Shown: positions 1-9,689, numbered from the stretch's first letter. The stretch is 33,474 bases of DNA from Nitrospirota bacterium (GCA_021814065.1 JAKAIZ010000008.1:1-33474); one strand, 5' to 3'. Translations and numbers: made by a program. The notes: a model not told the origin generated them from the letters alone.

Positions 1-1689
1 TCCGCACCACTGGGTATGCCAGAATGTGGCGTTATTGCCGTCAAAGGAATTCACCGCCGCCCCGTCCTCACAGGTCCTCTCCTGACTGTCCACCGACTTC
101 AGACTCCAGTTCGTATGTGGAATTACAGTCAGGTCCGCCACGGACAGAATAAAACTCTGAGCAGCGTTACCTGCCAAGTTGCCGGCCTGGACTATCACAT
201 CGAAAGAACCCGCCGACGCGGGCGTCCACTGGATAAGACCTGTCGCCGCGTTGATCGTCATGCCTGCAGGGTATACCGTCAGACTATATGCCGGTGCAGG
301 GTTGCCTGTGGCCGTGACCGTATAGGAATAAGCCTGTCCCACTATTGCCGTAGTTACTGGCGTGGACGTAATCGCCGGAGCCTGGTTCACAACAATCGTA
401 AAGCTCTGTGTTGCTGGCGTCCCTATGCCATTATCTGCCTGGACTGTCACATCGAAAGAACCCGCCGACGCAGGCGTCCACTGGATAAGACCTGTCGCCG
501 CGTTGATCGTCATGCCTGACGGTGAAGCGGTAAGGCTGAAAGTAGGCGCAGGGGTACCCGTCGCGTCAACGTCGTACTGGTAAGGGATCCCGGTTAATGC
601 TGCCATAACAGGTGTCGTTGTAATCGCCGCGGTCTGATTCACCTGTATCGTAAAGCTCTGTGTTGCTGGCGTCCCTATGCCATTATCTGCCTGGACAGTC
701 ACATTAAAGGAACCGCCGGATGAAGGCGTCCATTCGATAAGACCCGTTGTTGCATTGATCGACATGCCCGTTGGAAACGTTGTAAGGCTATAGGTCGGAG
801 CCGGGTTGCCCGTTGCTGTAACAGCATAGGAGTAAGCCTGTCCTGCCATTGCGGTCGTCACCGCAGTTGAAGTGATATAGGGAACTGCGGAGTCACAGTA
901 GCCGATGCCCGACAGGCCATTGGCATAGTGCTGCCAAATCTCCTCCGCGGACAGCGGGACGCTGTAAAGCGCCACTTCGTCTATCGCGCCTGAAAAGTGA
1001 TAATGCCCTGAATCGAAGGCCAGCCACCCCATGTTTAATCCTGCTACAGCCGAGTCAAATCCTTCTGTATAAAGAATACTCGCCGAGTTTTCTTTCATCC
1101 CGTCCACATAAATGCGGTTTTCGCCGGCAATCCCATCCCTTACCGTAACAATATGATGCCAGTTGCCGTCAGTCAGGGCCGTTGTCCCGGATATACTGAT
1201 GCCCGCGCCATCTTTACCATAGAGATAAAATGTCGCCTGTCCCCCTTCCTGGCATCCCACCCACCACCGGAGTTTCGTTGAGCTGTCAGTCCTTCCGACT
1301 ATAACCTGGCCCCCGGAACAAGTGCTTGCGCTCTCCACATTCATCCAGAACTCAATAGAGAAGCTGTCGGTGCTGCCCCAATCAAATGACACGTCGGCTG
1401 GCACCTCTATGCCGTCGTCTGCTCCATCAAAGAGAAGGGCATTGTTGATCCTGCCGGGGATAAACCCGGGACAGGAATCGCCGGCACAGCCGGCGTTCTT
1501 ACTCCCTACAAAGTCGCTGAATACTGTGCCTCCGGTCTCGTCGAACATCCAATAATTCGTTATATTCTCAGGACAAACTGGAGCCGCCTGTGTGCCAAGC
1601 GCGCTACCAAAAAAGATCATTACCGTCAGCATACATAACAGGCAATATAGTAGGGCTGGATATTTCGATCCTGCCCTTTCCCCTTTCAT
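1..1689 (-). CDS. Secreted multidomain protein (partial; C-terminus beyond window): signal peptide, LamG/concanavalin-like domain, three Ig-like (He_PIG) repeats, start of an F5/8 type C (discoidin) domain
   Basis: Open minus-strand frame from ATG (1687-1689) to the window edge with no stop. N-term MKGERAGSKYPALLYCLLCMLTVMIFFGSALGTQA reads as a signal peptide. LamG-like 'FDGADDGIEVP...SFSIEFWMN...HHIVTVRDG..RIYVDGM', repeated 'PTYSLTTFPTGMSINATTGLIEWTPSSGGSFNVTVQADNG', then 'WSLKSVDSQERTCEDGAAVNSFDGNNATFWHTQW'. Absent from the ORF track because it runs off the edge. Confidence 0.85.
   Translation of the reverse strand, partial: MKGERAGSKYPALLYCLLCMLTVMIFFGSALGTQAAPVCPENITNYWMFDETGGTVFSDFVGSKNAGCAGDSCPGFIPGRINNALLFDGADDGIEVPADVSFDWGSTDSFSIEFWMNVESASTCSGGQVIVGRTDSSTKLRWWVGCQEGGQATFYLYGKDGAGISISGTTALTDGNWHHIVTVRDGIAGENRIYVDGMKENSASILYTEGFDSAVAGLNMGWLAFDSGHYHFSGAIDEVALYSVPLSAEEIWQHYANGLSGIGYCDSAVPYITSTAVTTAMAGQAYSYAVTATGNPAPTYSLTTFPTGMSINATTGLIEWTPSSGGSFNVTVQADNGIGTPATQSFTIQVNQTAAITTTPVMAALTGIPYQYDVDATGTPAPTFSLTASPSGMTINAATGLIQWTPASAGSFDVTVQADNGIGTPATQSFTIVVNQAPAITSTPVTTAIVGQAYSYTVTATGNPAPAYSLTVYPAGMTINAATGLIQWTPASAGSFDVIVQAGNLAGNAAQSFILSVADLTVIPHTNWSLKSVDSQERTCEDGAAVNSFDGNNATFWHTQWCG
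121..870. repeat. Intragenic tandem repeats (period 252 bp, 84 codons) encoding Ig-like domains
   Basis: atcgtaaagctctgtgttgctggcgtccctatgccattatctgcctggac at 395-444 recurs at 647-696. cacatcgaaagaacccgccgacgc(g/a)ggcgtccactggataagacctgtcgccgcgttgatcgtcatgcctg at about 196 recurs at about 448. Both offsets are 252 bp. Confidence 0.9.
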
Positions 1690-1854
1690 TTATACTCCTT
1701 GACCCATTTCCATAGTGCGTATTTTTGCATTGTTTCGCTCACAGACGGAACGTAATCCCCAATGTATCAACGGAATATTTCCAGGTAGTAAGATCAATGC
1801 CCGATTGGTCGGCCTGCACTTTTTCCAACGCAGTGTAACGTTGTATGATAGAAA

Positions 1855-2805
1855 TCAGTACTGCAATCCGAAAACCAGACTTTCCCGGTAGCCGTCTACG
1901 CATGCCACCCAGTGGTTTGCTGATATATAGTGCACGTCGATGTTGTGCATCCCTTTTGCGTTCCAGCCCGAGCCGGTCGCCTTTATGACTGGATTGTCCG
2001 CAGCTGCTTTTTCTTCATAATGAGTAGTCGTGAGCCTGGTAACTTCAAATGCCCGTACCCCGTTGCCGTAGCACAGATCGCCATCCTGCGCAAATCTGAT
2101 AACCCTGTTCTGAAACACGATAACCCTGCCTCCGGGCCTGGACTTTCCCAGGTCTCCCATCACCAGGGGACTCTGGGGATGTAGTATCCACGGGCCCAAC
2201 AGTGTGTCGGCAAAATAAAGATGAAGAATGCTATCCGTTACCGCAGTAAATATCCACCATTTGCCATAAGCGTGAACCACAGAAGAATCTATAAACGGAT
2301 ATCCCTTCAACAGCGTGCTGCAGAAATCCCACTTAGTTGGAAAATCAATCGCTTTATATAATCTTATCGAATTTGTCTTATTCGTCTCAGGAATCATGTA
2401 GATCTCATTTTCCCACGTGAAAACATATGGGTAAGACAAGTGGAAGGGCTCTTTCAACACGATCTGTCGGTATGTCCAATTCAAGCCGTTAGCGCTCTCC
2501 GCAAGCCCTATTTCGCCTTTTTGCGTCCCGGCGTTCATCACTTCGAAGAACATGTACCATTGTTCGTTTGTCCGGATCATAAAGGGATCCGCGACAAAAT
2601 CGGCGCGTACATCAGACACATCCCCCGCGGTCAAAACCGGATTTTTTGCCCCATCGGGTGGCGAAAGGCTAAAGGGGGAATTACCGGTATAAATCCCGAT
2701 GGACCATCTGAAATTTTTCTTCCCCACAAAGGGGAGTCTCTTTCTTCTGACGAAAACCCCCAATATGAATCCCGTTATCAGATATGACAAAGCACCGCCA
2801 ATCAT
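1855..2805 (-). CDS. Beta-propeller protein resembling the N-terminal domain of glucosamine inositolphosphorylceramide transferase (GINT1_N-like), with an N-terminal hydrophobic segment
   Basis: 316 aa. 'FVADPFMIRTNEQWYMFFEVMNAGTQKGEIGLAESANGLNWTYRQIVLKEPFHLSYPYVFTWENEIYMIPETNKTNSIRLYKA' matches my recollection of this family; 'MIGGALSYLITGFILGVFV' is membrane-like. Confidence 0.65.
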   Translation of the reverse strand: MIGGALSYLITGFILGVFVRRKRLPFVGKKNFRWSIGIYTGNSPFSLSPPDGAKNPVLTAGDVSDVRADFVADPFMIRTNEQWYMFFEVMNAGTQKGEIGLAESANGLNWTYRQIVLKEPFHLSYPYVFTWENEIYMIPETNKTNSIRLYKAIDFPTKWDFCSTLLKGYPFIDSSVVHAYGKWWIFTAVTDSILHLYFADTLLGPWILHPQSPLVMGDLGKSRPGGRVIVFQNRVIRFAQDGDLCYGNGVRAFEVTRLTTTHYEEKAAADNPVIKATGSGWNAKGMHNIDVHYISANHWVACVDGYRESLVFGLQY

Positions 2806-2827
2806 TGGATACCCTTAATCAATAATC

Positions 2828-3538
2828 TCACCAGTCATTATGATCTCTCACGTACCAATTACGCCTTTGTACACGCCCGAACTTCAGCAACTGAGGGACT
2901 GTCACAAAGCGGAAATGACCGCGAACCTCCGACAGAAACATATCGAGCCCCTCAATCATGGAAAGTCGGTCTTCAGCTCCTCTCACAGAGGGGTTCCACA
3001 GAGAGTCATGAAGGAGAGTAATACTTCCGGGTTTCACACGTTTCGCGAGTTCCTGTGCCATCCAGTCTGCCTCATGTCTTTCCCAGTCCAGTGCGTGCAC
3101 ACTGTACATGATGACTTTATATCTGAGCAACAGTGTATCAATGCGTGACATCACCGTTTGATGTGCATAGGGAGGCCGAAACAATCTGCAGCCATATGGT
3201 GCGATTGCTTTCTCGCATGCACGAATCTGTCGGCGCCTCTCCCTGCTTGTAATTGATGAGAAAGAAGGATGATCCCACGAATGAATACCTATCGCGTTGC
3301 CGGCCTCCGCAGCCTTTCTGACCAAATCGGGATACCGCTCTGCAGCCTTGCCGATCATGAAAAACGTGGCATGAGCTTCATGTTTTTTCAGCAGATCAAG
3401 GACGCGCGGCGTAAATTCCGGATTCGGCCCGTCGTCGAATGTGAGAGCGGCTACCGCTTCTGAAGTTTCAACATGCGTGATGGTTCCCATAACATATGCG
3501 GCAAGAGCGGCGCTGGTTGCCCAAAGTTTATTTTTCAT
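2828..3538 (-). CDS. Polysaccharide deacetylase (NodB homology domain, CE4)
   Basis: 'ALTFDDGPNPEFTPRVLDLLKKHEAHATFFMIG', 'GIHSWDHPSF', 'RPPYAHQT', 'LLHDS'. Start set to internal Met (MKNKLW) because the longer ORF (to 3652) overlaps the upstream GT gene. Confidence 0.9.
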   Translation of the reverse strand: MKNKLWATSAALAAYVMGTITHVETSEAVAALTFDDGPNPEFTPRVLDLLKKHEAHATFFMIGKAAERYPDLVRKAAEAGNAIGIHSWDHPSFSSITSRERRRQIRACEKAIAPYGCRLFRPPYAHQTVMSRIDTLLLRYKVIMYSVHALDWERHEADWMAQELAKRVKPGSITLLHDSLWNPSVRGAEDRLSMIEGLDMFLSEVRGHFRFVTVPQLLKFGRVQRRNWYVRDHNDW

Positions 3539-3585
3539 GACAATCCTGCTGGTCCCCTGGGAGACCCTTTCTCGCAATCGATTTC

Positions 3586-4449
3586 TTACAGCGCTATAAC
3601 CCCGTATTTGATACTGCCCTTCAAACGTCCCATGCGATATCCGATTTGCCACGCAAAGTCAGCCACATCTCCCTTATTGCGGATACGGAAGAAATGTTTG
3701 GGGAGATAAAGCCACGACAATATGCCTGCGGTCAACGAGGCCTTGGGCATTCCCAAGGGTCGATACTTGCTGCAGATCTTAGCATTATATTCACCGCAGC
3801 CGCGGGCCTGTCTGAAAATTCCCCTGAGATCAGTCCTAAAGCGCACATGGATAACCGCATCGGGGACGAAATGCAGTGCAACCCCTTTTAACTGGATCCT
3901 CCAGCAATAATCGGTGTCCTGAAGCCTGATCATTGTTTCGTCAAACCCCCCTACTTCTTCGTGCAACCGGCGTTTGACACCTATCGTGCTCCCCCCGGCA
4001 TGAGGAAGATAGCGCGGATAGGTGTACTGCTGGATGCCGTCCGATTGAGGGTTTCTGTGAGTCTTTCTTACCCAGAGCGAATTGAGTTTTTCAATATCCA
4101 TACGGCAGGCAACGAATTCATGCTGTGACAGCGCCCTGCCCATGGCGGCCACCCACCCGGGAGCCACCTCATCGTCTGCATCGCAGAAGACAAGCGATTC
4201 GCCGCGTGCCGCCCTTGCGGCGGTATTCAGGGCAAATGACTTGCCGCGTCTCGCCGCTGCGTCCACGATACGGAGGTTCGGAAGACATTCCGAGTATTGT
4301 TTGACAATCCGAACTGTTTCATCGGTGCAGCCGTTGTCGGCCACAATGACCTCCCATGTCTCTCCCCACTGCTGCGCCGCGAGGGCTTCCAACTGCTCGG
4401 CAATGGTGTCCGCCACATTCAAGCAGGCTATTATCACGCTGAGCTTCAT
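3586..4449 (-). CDS. Glycosyltransferase family 2
   Basis: 'MKLSVIIACLNVADTIAEQLEALAAQQWGETWEVIVADNGCTDETVRIV', 'FCDADDEVAPGW', 'QDTDYCWRIQLKG'. ORF is open to 4488; start chosen at MKLSV. Confidence 0.9.
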   Translation of the reverse strand: MKLSVIIACLNVADTIAEQLEALAAQQWGETWEVIVADNGCTDETVRIVKQYSECLPNLRIVDAAARRGKSFALNTAARAARGESLVFCDADDEVAPGWVAAMGRALSQHEFVACRMDIEKLNSLWVRKTHRNPQSDGIQQYTYPRYLPHAGGSTIGVKRRLHEEVGGFDETMIRLQDTDYCWRIQLKGVALHFVPDAVIHVRFRTDLRGIFRQARGCGEYNAKICSKYRPLGMPKASLTAGILSWLYLPKHFFRIRNKGDVADFAWQIGYRMGRLKGSIKYGVIAL

Positions 4450-4463
4450 AGGGGCGCGGCAAC

Positions 4464-5708
4464 TCACTGTTTCAGCAGCAGGTGGCACAGGTCGATGTGC
4501 CTTTGCACCTGTAAATCCAGAGAGTATTCACCAATGGCGATCTCGCGACAGCGCCTGCCCATATCGAGGCAGAGCGATTCATCTTCGAGCAATTGAACGA
4601 TGAGATCGCTTAATTCTTCCGCATTCTCCGGTTCTGCCAGATAGCCCGTTATTCCCGGGCGAATGGCGTCGGGGACGCCACCAATCCTGAAAGATACTAT
4701 CGGCGTGCCGCAGGCCAAACTCTCAAGCACCGCGTATGGAAACACATCTGCGCGGGTGGGATGCACAAAGAGGTCGGCCGCAGAATAGTAGGTTGCTTTC
4801 AGGTAATCGCTCGCGACGTACCCTAGGTGAATGGTCCGGATATCCGGAGAATCGACCGTGACGTCACCTTTATGTCCTAGCAGAAGCATTACGATTTCGC
4901 CTTTTAAAGATGCGGGCAGCCGCCTGATTGCCGTCATCAGCAGATCTCCCCCTTTTAATCGGTTGGCCAGATTAGCCGCCAAAAACATTATCACTTTCTT
5001 GCCCTTCGGGATGCCGAGCGTCGCACGACACTTTTCAGTGTCCATAGGGCGATAGATTTCCGTGTCAACGCCATGGGGGATGTGATGGATCGGAAAGCGG
5101 TTGAGCATGCTCTGTTTGACCTGCTCCATCATCCAGGTGCTCGGGACGATAACCGTGAGGTGAGAGTGACTGTATGCCCAATCTTTGAGTTTCCATTCCA
5201 GATGCGTGTTATCTCGTCTGATGGGTGGATATAAGTCAGGGTGAGGACAGTTACCACAACCGATCTTCCACCGCCCGCATTCCAGGCTGTGGTAGCAGTG
5301 TCCGGTAAAGCTCCACATATCCTTAACAGGGAAAAGGGTGGGTCGCCCCTTCGTCAATAACGGATAGGCCAGAAAGGAACAAAAACCGTAGGAAGGTGCA
5401 TTGAGAATAAGGATGTCATTATCCAGCACAGCTTTATGTTTTGCAAGCCTGAAGGATGTTACGTCAAGAAGCCTGTTAAGTCCCACCCCTTCTGAAAACC
5501 GCTGAAGCATAAGGTCCATTCTTCTTTGTATCCTTGAGGGCTGTAATTGCTTTATGTCCGGAGATTCGATCTTCTTAATCACGCATAACACTCTTGCGTC
5601 TATCCCGACTTTCTTCATGCCGAAATGAAGGCGCTGTACTGCAATAGAACCGCCGTCCCCGGTGAGTTCTTCGCATGTCTGAAGGACTTTTATTCTCTTA
5701 CTGCTCAT
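4464..5708 (-). CDS. Glycosyltransferase family 4 (GT-B)
   Basis: 'GDGGSIAVQRLHFGMKKVGIDARVL', 'HIPHGVDTEIYRP', 'DLFVHPTRADVFPYAVLESLACGTPIVSFRIGGVPDAI'. Confidence 0.92.
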   Translation of the reverse strand: MSSKRIKVLQTCEELTGDGGSIAVQRLHFGMKKVGIDARVLCVIKKIESPDIKQLQPSRIQRRMDLMLQRFSEGVGLNRLLDVTSFRLAKHKAVLDNDILILNAPSYGFCSFLAYPLLTKGRPTLFPVKDMWSFTGHCYHSLECGRWKIGCGNCPHPDLYPPIRRDNTHLEWKLKDWAYSHSHLTVIVPSTWMMEQVKQSMLNRFPIHHIPHGVDTEIYRPMDTEKCRATLGIPKGKKVIMFLAANLANRLKGGDLLMTAIRRLPASLKGEIVMLLLGHKGDVTVDSPDIRTIHLGYVASDYLKATYYSAADLFVHPTRADVFPYAVLESLACGTPIVSFRIGGVPDAIRPGITGYLAEPENAEELSDLIVQLLEDESLCLDMGRRCREIAIGEYSLDLQVQRHIDLCHLLLKQ

Positions 5709-5715
5709 ATTCTTT

Positions 5716-6870
5716 TTATGACGTCGAAAAGGCTTTCGACTGTAATAAATAATCAGCGAGCTGATATCTTCTCTTCATTCTCTGACGCCATCCTTCTCCT
5801 TGCATTTCTGCCGGCATTTCGCAGCCGTAGGTAATAGCAACAAGCAGCCGCCTTATAATAAAAGGCAGTACCGCCGCCGCATCTCCCGGCGTTAACTGAA
5901 ACTGAGAGGCGTATCCATCTAAAGTCCATTCCCTTAGTCTCTCCCAACGATCAAGCGTTATTACGTCATCTATACACAGACTTACTAGCATTCCCGCGAG
6001 TTCTTCAGCAACCGTCCCCCAGGAATGATCGCCGAAATCAAACAGATAGATGTCTCCGCTGGGGAGAAAAGGTGCATGTTGCAGGCCGAGATCACCATGG
6101 ATAAGAGACTCGGTGAGGTGGGATAAAGGAGCATGTCCGCTCAGGTATGCTTTCATCTGACGATCCAAAATGAGCATATGTGAAAGTTCTTCCCGGGTAA
6201 ATGATGCTGCGGCGGGAGAAACGACGAGCAGATCATATCCGACAAGCTCTTTATTGATCATCAAATAACCACAGGGAGAATTCCCTTTGAAGGGTTGATA
6301 CAGCCGCGCCGCTGCCATAGCAATTTTTTTCACTGAACTGATAACGCCCCTATGAGACTGAGCTCTGTTATTGATCAGAGCATTTTCATGCCCGGGGTAA
6401 CATCTGAGGCATTGATGCATTTGCCCGACTGTACGCGCAATTGACATCAGTTCCTCTTTCTGTATTGAGGCAGGTCTGGTAAACCGCAGATCTTCCAGTT
6501 GCATTACCATAACCGGATATATCTGCGCATCTGCACGCAATTCTTCAGCAAGCTGAGCTCTTTTACTCTGTACGACTCTCGGAGCTCGAATTCCATGTTG
6601 ATTGAGATACGCATAGAGTACCGGCTCCCGGGTAACCCTTTCGAATCGCCCATCATGTGGGGCATAAATTTTTACTACCCAATCTCCCCTGTCAGTCTTG
6701 AAATGCCATGCTGCACTTTCCTGTCCTCCATTGATCAGCCGGGGAACATCAACCGAGGAAAAGCCGTAGAGCTTTTCGACTTCACGACGGACGACTTCCG
6801 CCGAAAGCTGCTTCGGCAAGTATGGCCTTACGGGTTCCATACCCCTACTCATTTCAGAAATATTGTCCAT
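5716..6870 (-). CDS. Phosphotransferase/kinase of the APH (aminoglycoside phosphotransferase-like) fold
   Basis: 'LINGGQESAAWHFKTDRGDWVVKIY', 'ESLIHGDLGLQHAPFLPSGDIYLFDFGDHSWG' (HGD...DFGD). Start moved to MDNISEM at 6870 to limit overlap with the upstream gene. Confidence 0.75.
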   Translation of the reverse strand: MDNISEMSRGMEPVRPYLPKQLSAEVVRREVEKLYGFSSVDVPRLINGGQESAAWHFKTDRGDWVVKIYAPHDGRFERVTREPVLYAYLNQHGIRAPRVVQSKRAQLAEELRADAQIYPVMVMQLEDLRFTRPASIQKEELMSIARTVGQMHQCLRCYPGHENALINNRAQSHRGVISSVKKIAMAAARLYQPFKGNSPCGYLMINKELVGYDLLVVSPAAASFTREELSHMLILDRQMKAYLSGHAPLSHLTESLIHGDLGLQHAPFLPSGDIYLFDFGDHSWGTVAEELAGMLVSLCIDDVITLDRWERLREWTLDGYASQFQLTPGDAAAVLPFIIRRLLVAITYGCEMPAEMQGEGWRQRMKRRYQLADYLLQSKAFSTS

Positions 6871-6913
6871 ATGCAAGATCAGGAAGGGATCTCTCCCTAG
6901 GCCCTTAATTCGA

Positions 6914-8200
6914 TCAGATACTGCGTGTACATGCAAAAAGGGTACGACCGTAGTTGTTCTGGTAGGGCTCCACACTGTCACAGTCCTTCCCAAGGCGATA
7001 GACTTTCGTGAAGCTGGAGTTGTCCAGAATCCACTGCTCAATGCGGTCCGCGTCCCAGCCGGCGAGGCTCTCCCGAAACCACTCCTCGTGGCACTGTCCC
7101 ATATCTAGAAACAATACCGTGCCCGTCATGCGATCGATCAGTCTGAGCATTTCCTCACCCGAAACGCTGGCCCGACCGAGAAGAAAATGATGCAGAAGGC
7201 TAAAGCACGAAGTAACATCATAGCGCTGTGGATGGTCTTTCAAAAACCGTACTGCCTCCGACCTCGTGATCTGGTCCGGTCTCAAGCCATATACCAACTT
7301 GCCGAGCTCGACAGCCGCCCAGTCCATCTCTACACCTCTGGCGCGGAATCCTAATTCTCCAAATGCCTTTACAAACCAACCATAGTTGCAGGCGATATCC
7401 AGATAGCCGTCACACCCGGGCGGCATTAAGTTTTGATCGTGAAGAAATCGTCTGATCAGCTCAAAACGATCGCTGCAGCGCCGGATAAGTTGCCATTTCT
7501 CAACCTCAGGGCTCTCAACTGGCTGGTAAAGTCTCGGCCTGCCATCGCAGGTAAACGCATGATCAAGCAATAGCTGTTGCAGCGGGGTGGTAGCAGCATC
7601 GGACGTCAAGTACGAAGCGTACGTTTTTTCACCACGCACTAATGCCACCGCGGCGTTATGTGCATCCTCTACCACTTCGTAATAGTCGGAGTATTGCACC
7701 CGGCGCAAGCGCAGAGGTGAGCCCAAGGGCAAAAAGTGCGGCCCCGGAGTTGCAGTATCTCCTTGACGTTGGCGGTGTTCGAACTGGCGTATGAAATACT
7801 TGGCAATTTGTTCCAGTTCATCCTCCCTGGTGCATGAGTAATAGCTCCCGGCCGCGTTAATGCACTCGACGGCATTAGCAAAATAAGCCGTCTTGCGGAA
7901 TACCTCTGGACGAAAAATGTCGTCGCCCATTCGTAGGTACTGTTCGAGAAACTGGACATATGGGGAACGAGAAAAGAGAGTCGACGGACGGAGTAAGTTT
8001 CCGGTGTGGCGCGCGTACTGTGCGGCTGAAAGTCCGTTTTCACCCCCGCATAGCAGCCGATCCAGCGGGATCGCTATCATTTTTTGTGAATGTCTGAAGC
8101 CGAGTACGTAAAGCAGGTTTCTGACCACCTGATAAAGATGCATTCTTTTTAGCAGGCGTCTCATACCATTTTCTATTAACTCCGAAGTCTTACGAGTCAT
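6914..8200 (-). CDS. Class I SAM-dependent methyltransferase
   Basis: 'CDGYLDIACNYGWFVKAFGELGFRARGVEMDWAAVELGK', 'YDVTSCFSLLHHFLLG'. Start at MTRKTSEL downstream of a purine-rich RBS; ORF is open to 8239. Confidence 0.8.
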   Translation of the reverse strand: MTRKTSELIENGMRRLLKRMHLYQVVRNLLYVLGFRHSQKMIAIPLDRLLCGGENGLSAAQYARHTGNLLRPSTLFSRSPYVQFLEQYLRMGDDIFRPEVFRKTAYFANAVECINAAGSYYSCTREDELEQIAKYFIRQFEHRQRQGDTATPGPHFLPLGSPLRLRRVQYSDYYEVVEDAHNAAVALVRGEKTYASYLTSDAATTPLQQLLLDHAFTCDGRPRLYQPVESPEVEKWQLIRRCSDRFELIRRFLHDQNLMPPGCDGYLDIACNYGWFVKAFGELGFRARGVEMDWAAVELGKLVYGLRPDQITRSEAVRFLKDHPQRYDVTSCFSLLHHFLLGRASVSGEEMLRLIDRMTGTVLFLDMGQCHEEWFRESLAGWDADRIEQWILDNSSFTKVYRLGKDCDSVEPYQNNYGRTLFACTRSI

Positions 8201-8220
8201 ATCCCCTTCCCCCTTACCTC

Positions 8221-9501
8221 TTATTCCGTCGGTCGCCATGCGTAATCGACCAGGACACCGGGCAGGTGAGGGGCAGGAAGGATCCCGGATCCGTAATAGT
8301 CACCGGCCTCGACATCGCAGGCGCCCGCGTTGCTGAGCCAGTCAATGGAAATGTTGTTCTTTTCAGCGAAAAGATTGTAAACATAGCGTCCAGCCTTTAG
8401 GGGCCATTTAGAAATTAGGCAGTCCGTGTATCCTTCACCAGGCGGGATGTCGAGACTTGTCCCAACAACCCTGCTCTTGCACCCAAACAAGTGGGTGTTT
8501 GTCATAGTCGAAAAGGTAATACCGATTCCCACATCCTCTAACTTATTCTTAGCCCTGTTGATATAGCCGATTCTGATAATCGCGGGTTGCCCCGAAACAA
8601 AAACATTCACGGGAGTCATGTCTCTTGGGTTCAGAAATTGGACACTAGTAAAGCGAAACTGCTCTCCGCCAGAGCGGTCTTCTCGCAAATAAATCGGCTG
8701 CTCGTACAACTTCTGCACGGATGCACAATAGTACTTAACCGCCTGCTCAGTTGATCCTTGGAAGGTGATCTTCCCATCTTTTAGGAAGATAGCTCTGCTA
8801 CAAAGCGACTGGATGGCCGACATATTGTGACTCACGAAAAGCACCGTTCGTCCTTCCACTGCAACATCCCGCATCTTTCCAAGGCACTTTTGCTGAAACG
8901 CCATATCGCCCACTGCCAGTACCTCATCCACAAGCAGTATCTCGGGTTCCAGATGCGCTGCAACTGCAAAGGCGAGCCTCAGGTACATGCCGCTCGAGTA
9001 GTGTTTGACCGGAGTGTCAACAAATTTTTCCACTTCTGCAAAGGAGACTATTGCCTCAAATTTCCTCTCTATCTCGATCCGTTTCATGCCGAGTATCGCC
9101 CCATTGAGATAGACATTCTCCCGGCCCGTCAACTCGGGATGGAAACCTGTCCCGACCTCCAGGAGAGAGCCGACCCGTCCATGTATTTCCGCGTACCCGC
9201 TGGTCGGTTCGGTTATGCGCGACAATATCTTCAGGAGCGTGCTCTTTCCCGCTCCGTTCCGCCCGATAAAACCTACCACTTCTCCCTTTTCCACCTGGAA
9301 CGATACATCCTTGAGTGCCCATATCGAATCATCCAGTTCCGCCGCCCCTGAAGCCTGCCCACGCAAAATCTTGCTCGCTCGGCGAAGCGGCGACACAAAG
9401 GCTTCTGACAGCGTGTCGCGGAGGGTCCTGTAACTGTCCTGTATCCTTCCCACGTGATACAGCTTGTCTATTCTTTCAGCGCTCAGCGCGATATTACTCA
9501 T
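8221..9501 (-). CDS. wzt: Polysaccharide/O-antigen ABC transporter ATP-binding protein with C-terminal Wzt carbohydrate-binding domain
   Basis: Walker A 'GFIGRNGAGKSTLLKIL', signature 'YSSGMYLRLAFAVA', Walker B 'EILLVDEVLAVGD'. C-terminal about 170 aa extension after 'KYYCASVQ' is typical of Wzt CBM domains. Confidence 0.9.
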   Translation of the reverse strand: MSNIALSAERIDKLYHVGRIQDSYRTLRDTLSEAFVSPLRRASKILRGQASGAAELDDSIWALKDVSFQVEKGEVVGFIGRNGAGKSTLLKILSRITEPTSGYAEIHGRVGSLLEVGTGFHPELTGRENVYLNGAILGMKRIEIERKFEAIVSFAEVEKFVDTPVKHYSSGMYLRLAFAVAAHLEPEILLVDEVLAVGDMAFQQKCLGKMRDVAVEGRTVLFVSHNMSAIQSLCSRAIFLKDGKITFQGSTEQAVKYYCASVQKLYEQPIYLREDRSGGEQFRFTSVQFLNPRDMTPVNVFVSGQPAIIRIGYINRAKNKLEDVGIGITFSTMTNTHLFGCKSRVVGTSLDIPPGEGYTDCLISKWPLKAGRYVYNLFAEKNNISIDWLSNAGACDVEAGDYYGSGILPAPHLPGVLVDYAWRPTE

Positions 9502-9689
9502 GATGTCCCCCTAAAACCGGAAATGAGTGAAGGGGGGTTTCGATCGAAACCGCCTTCATGACATAGATATGAGGCCACTCGCATGCCTGTTGAAAAAGAA
9601 ACTGCGCTGAATCACAATAGATTTCCGCAGTTCCTCCCGATGAGCAGCACGTATTTGATGTCCCCGGGAAGGTCATACACGCACTCTTC

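Noticed and set aside
121-870. CRISPR-like array
   Set aside because: Repeats are 252 bp, in frame and coding for Ig domains; no short repeat/spacer pattern.
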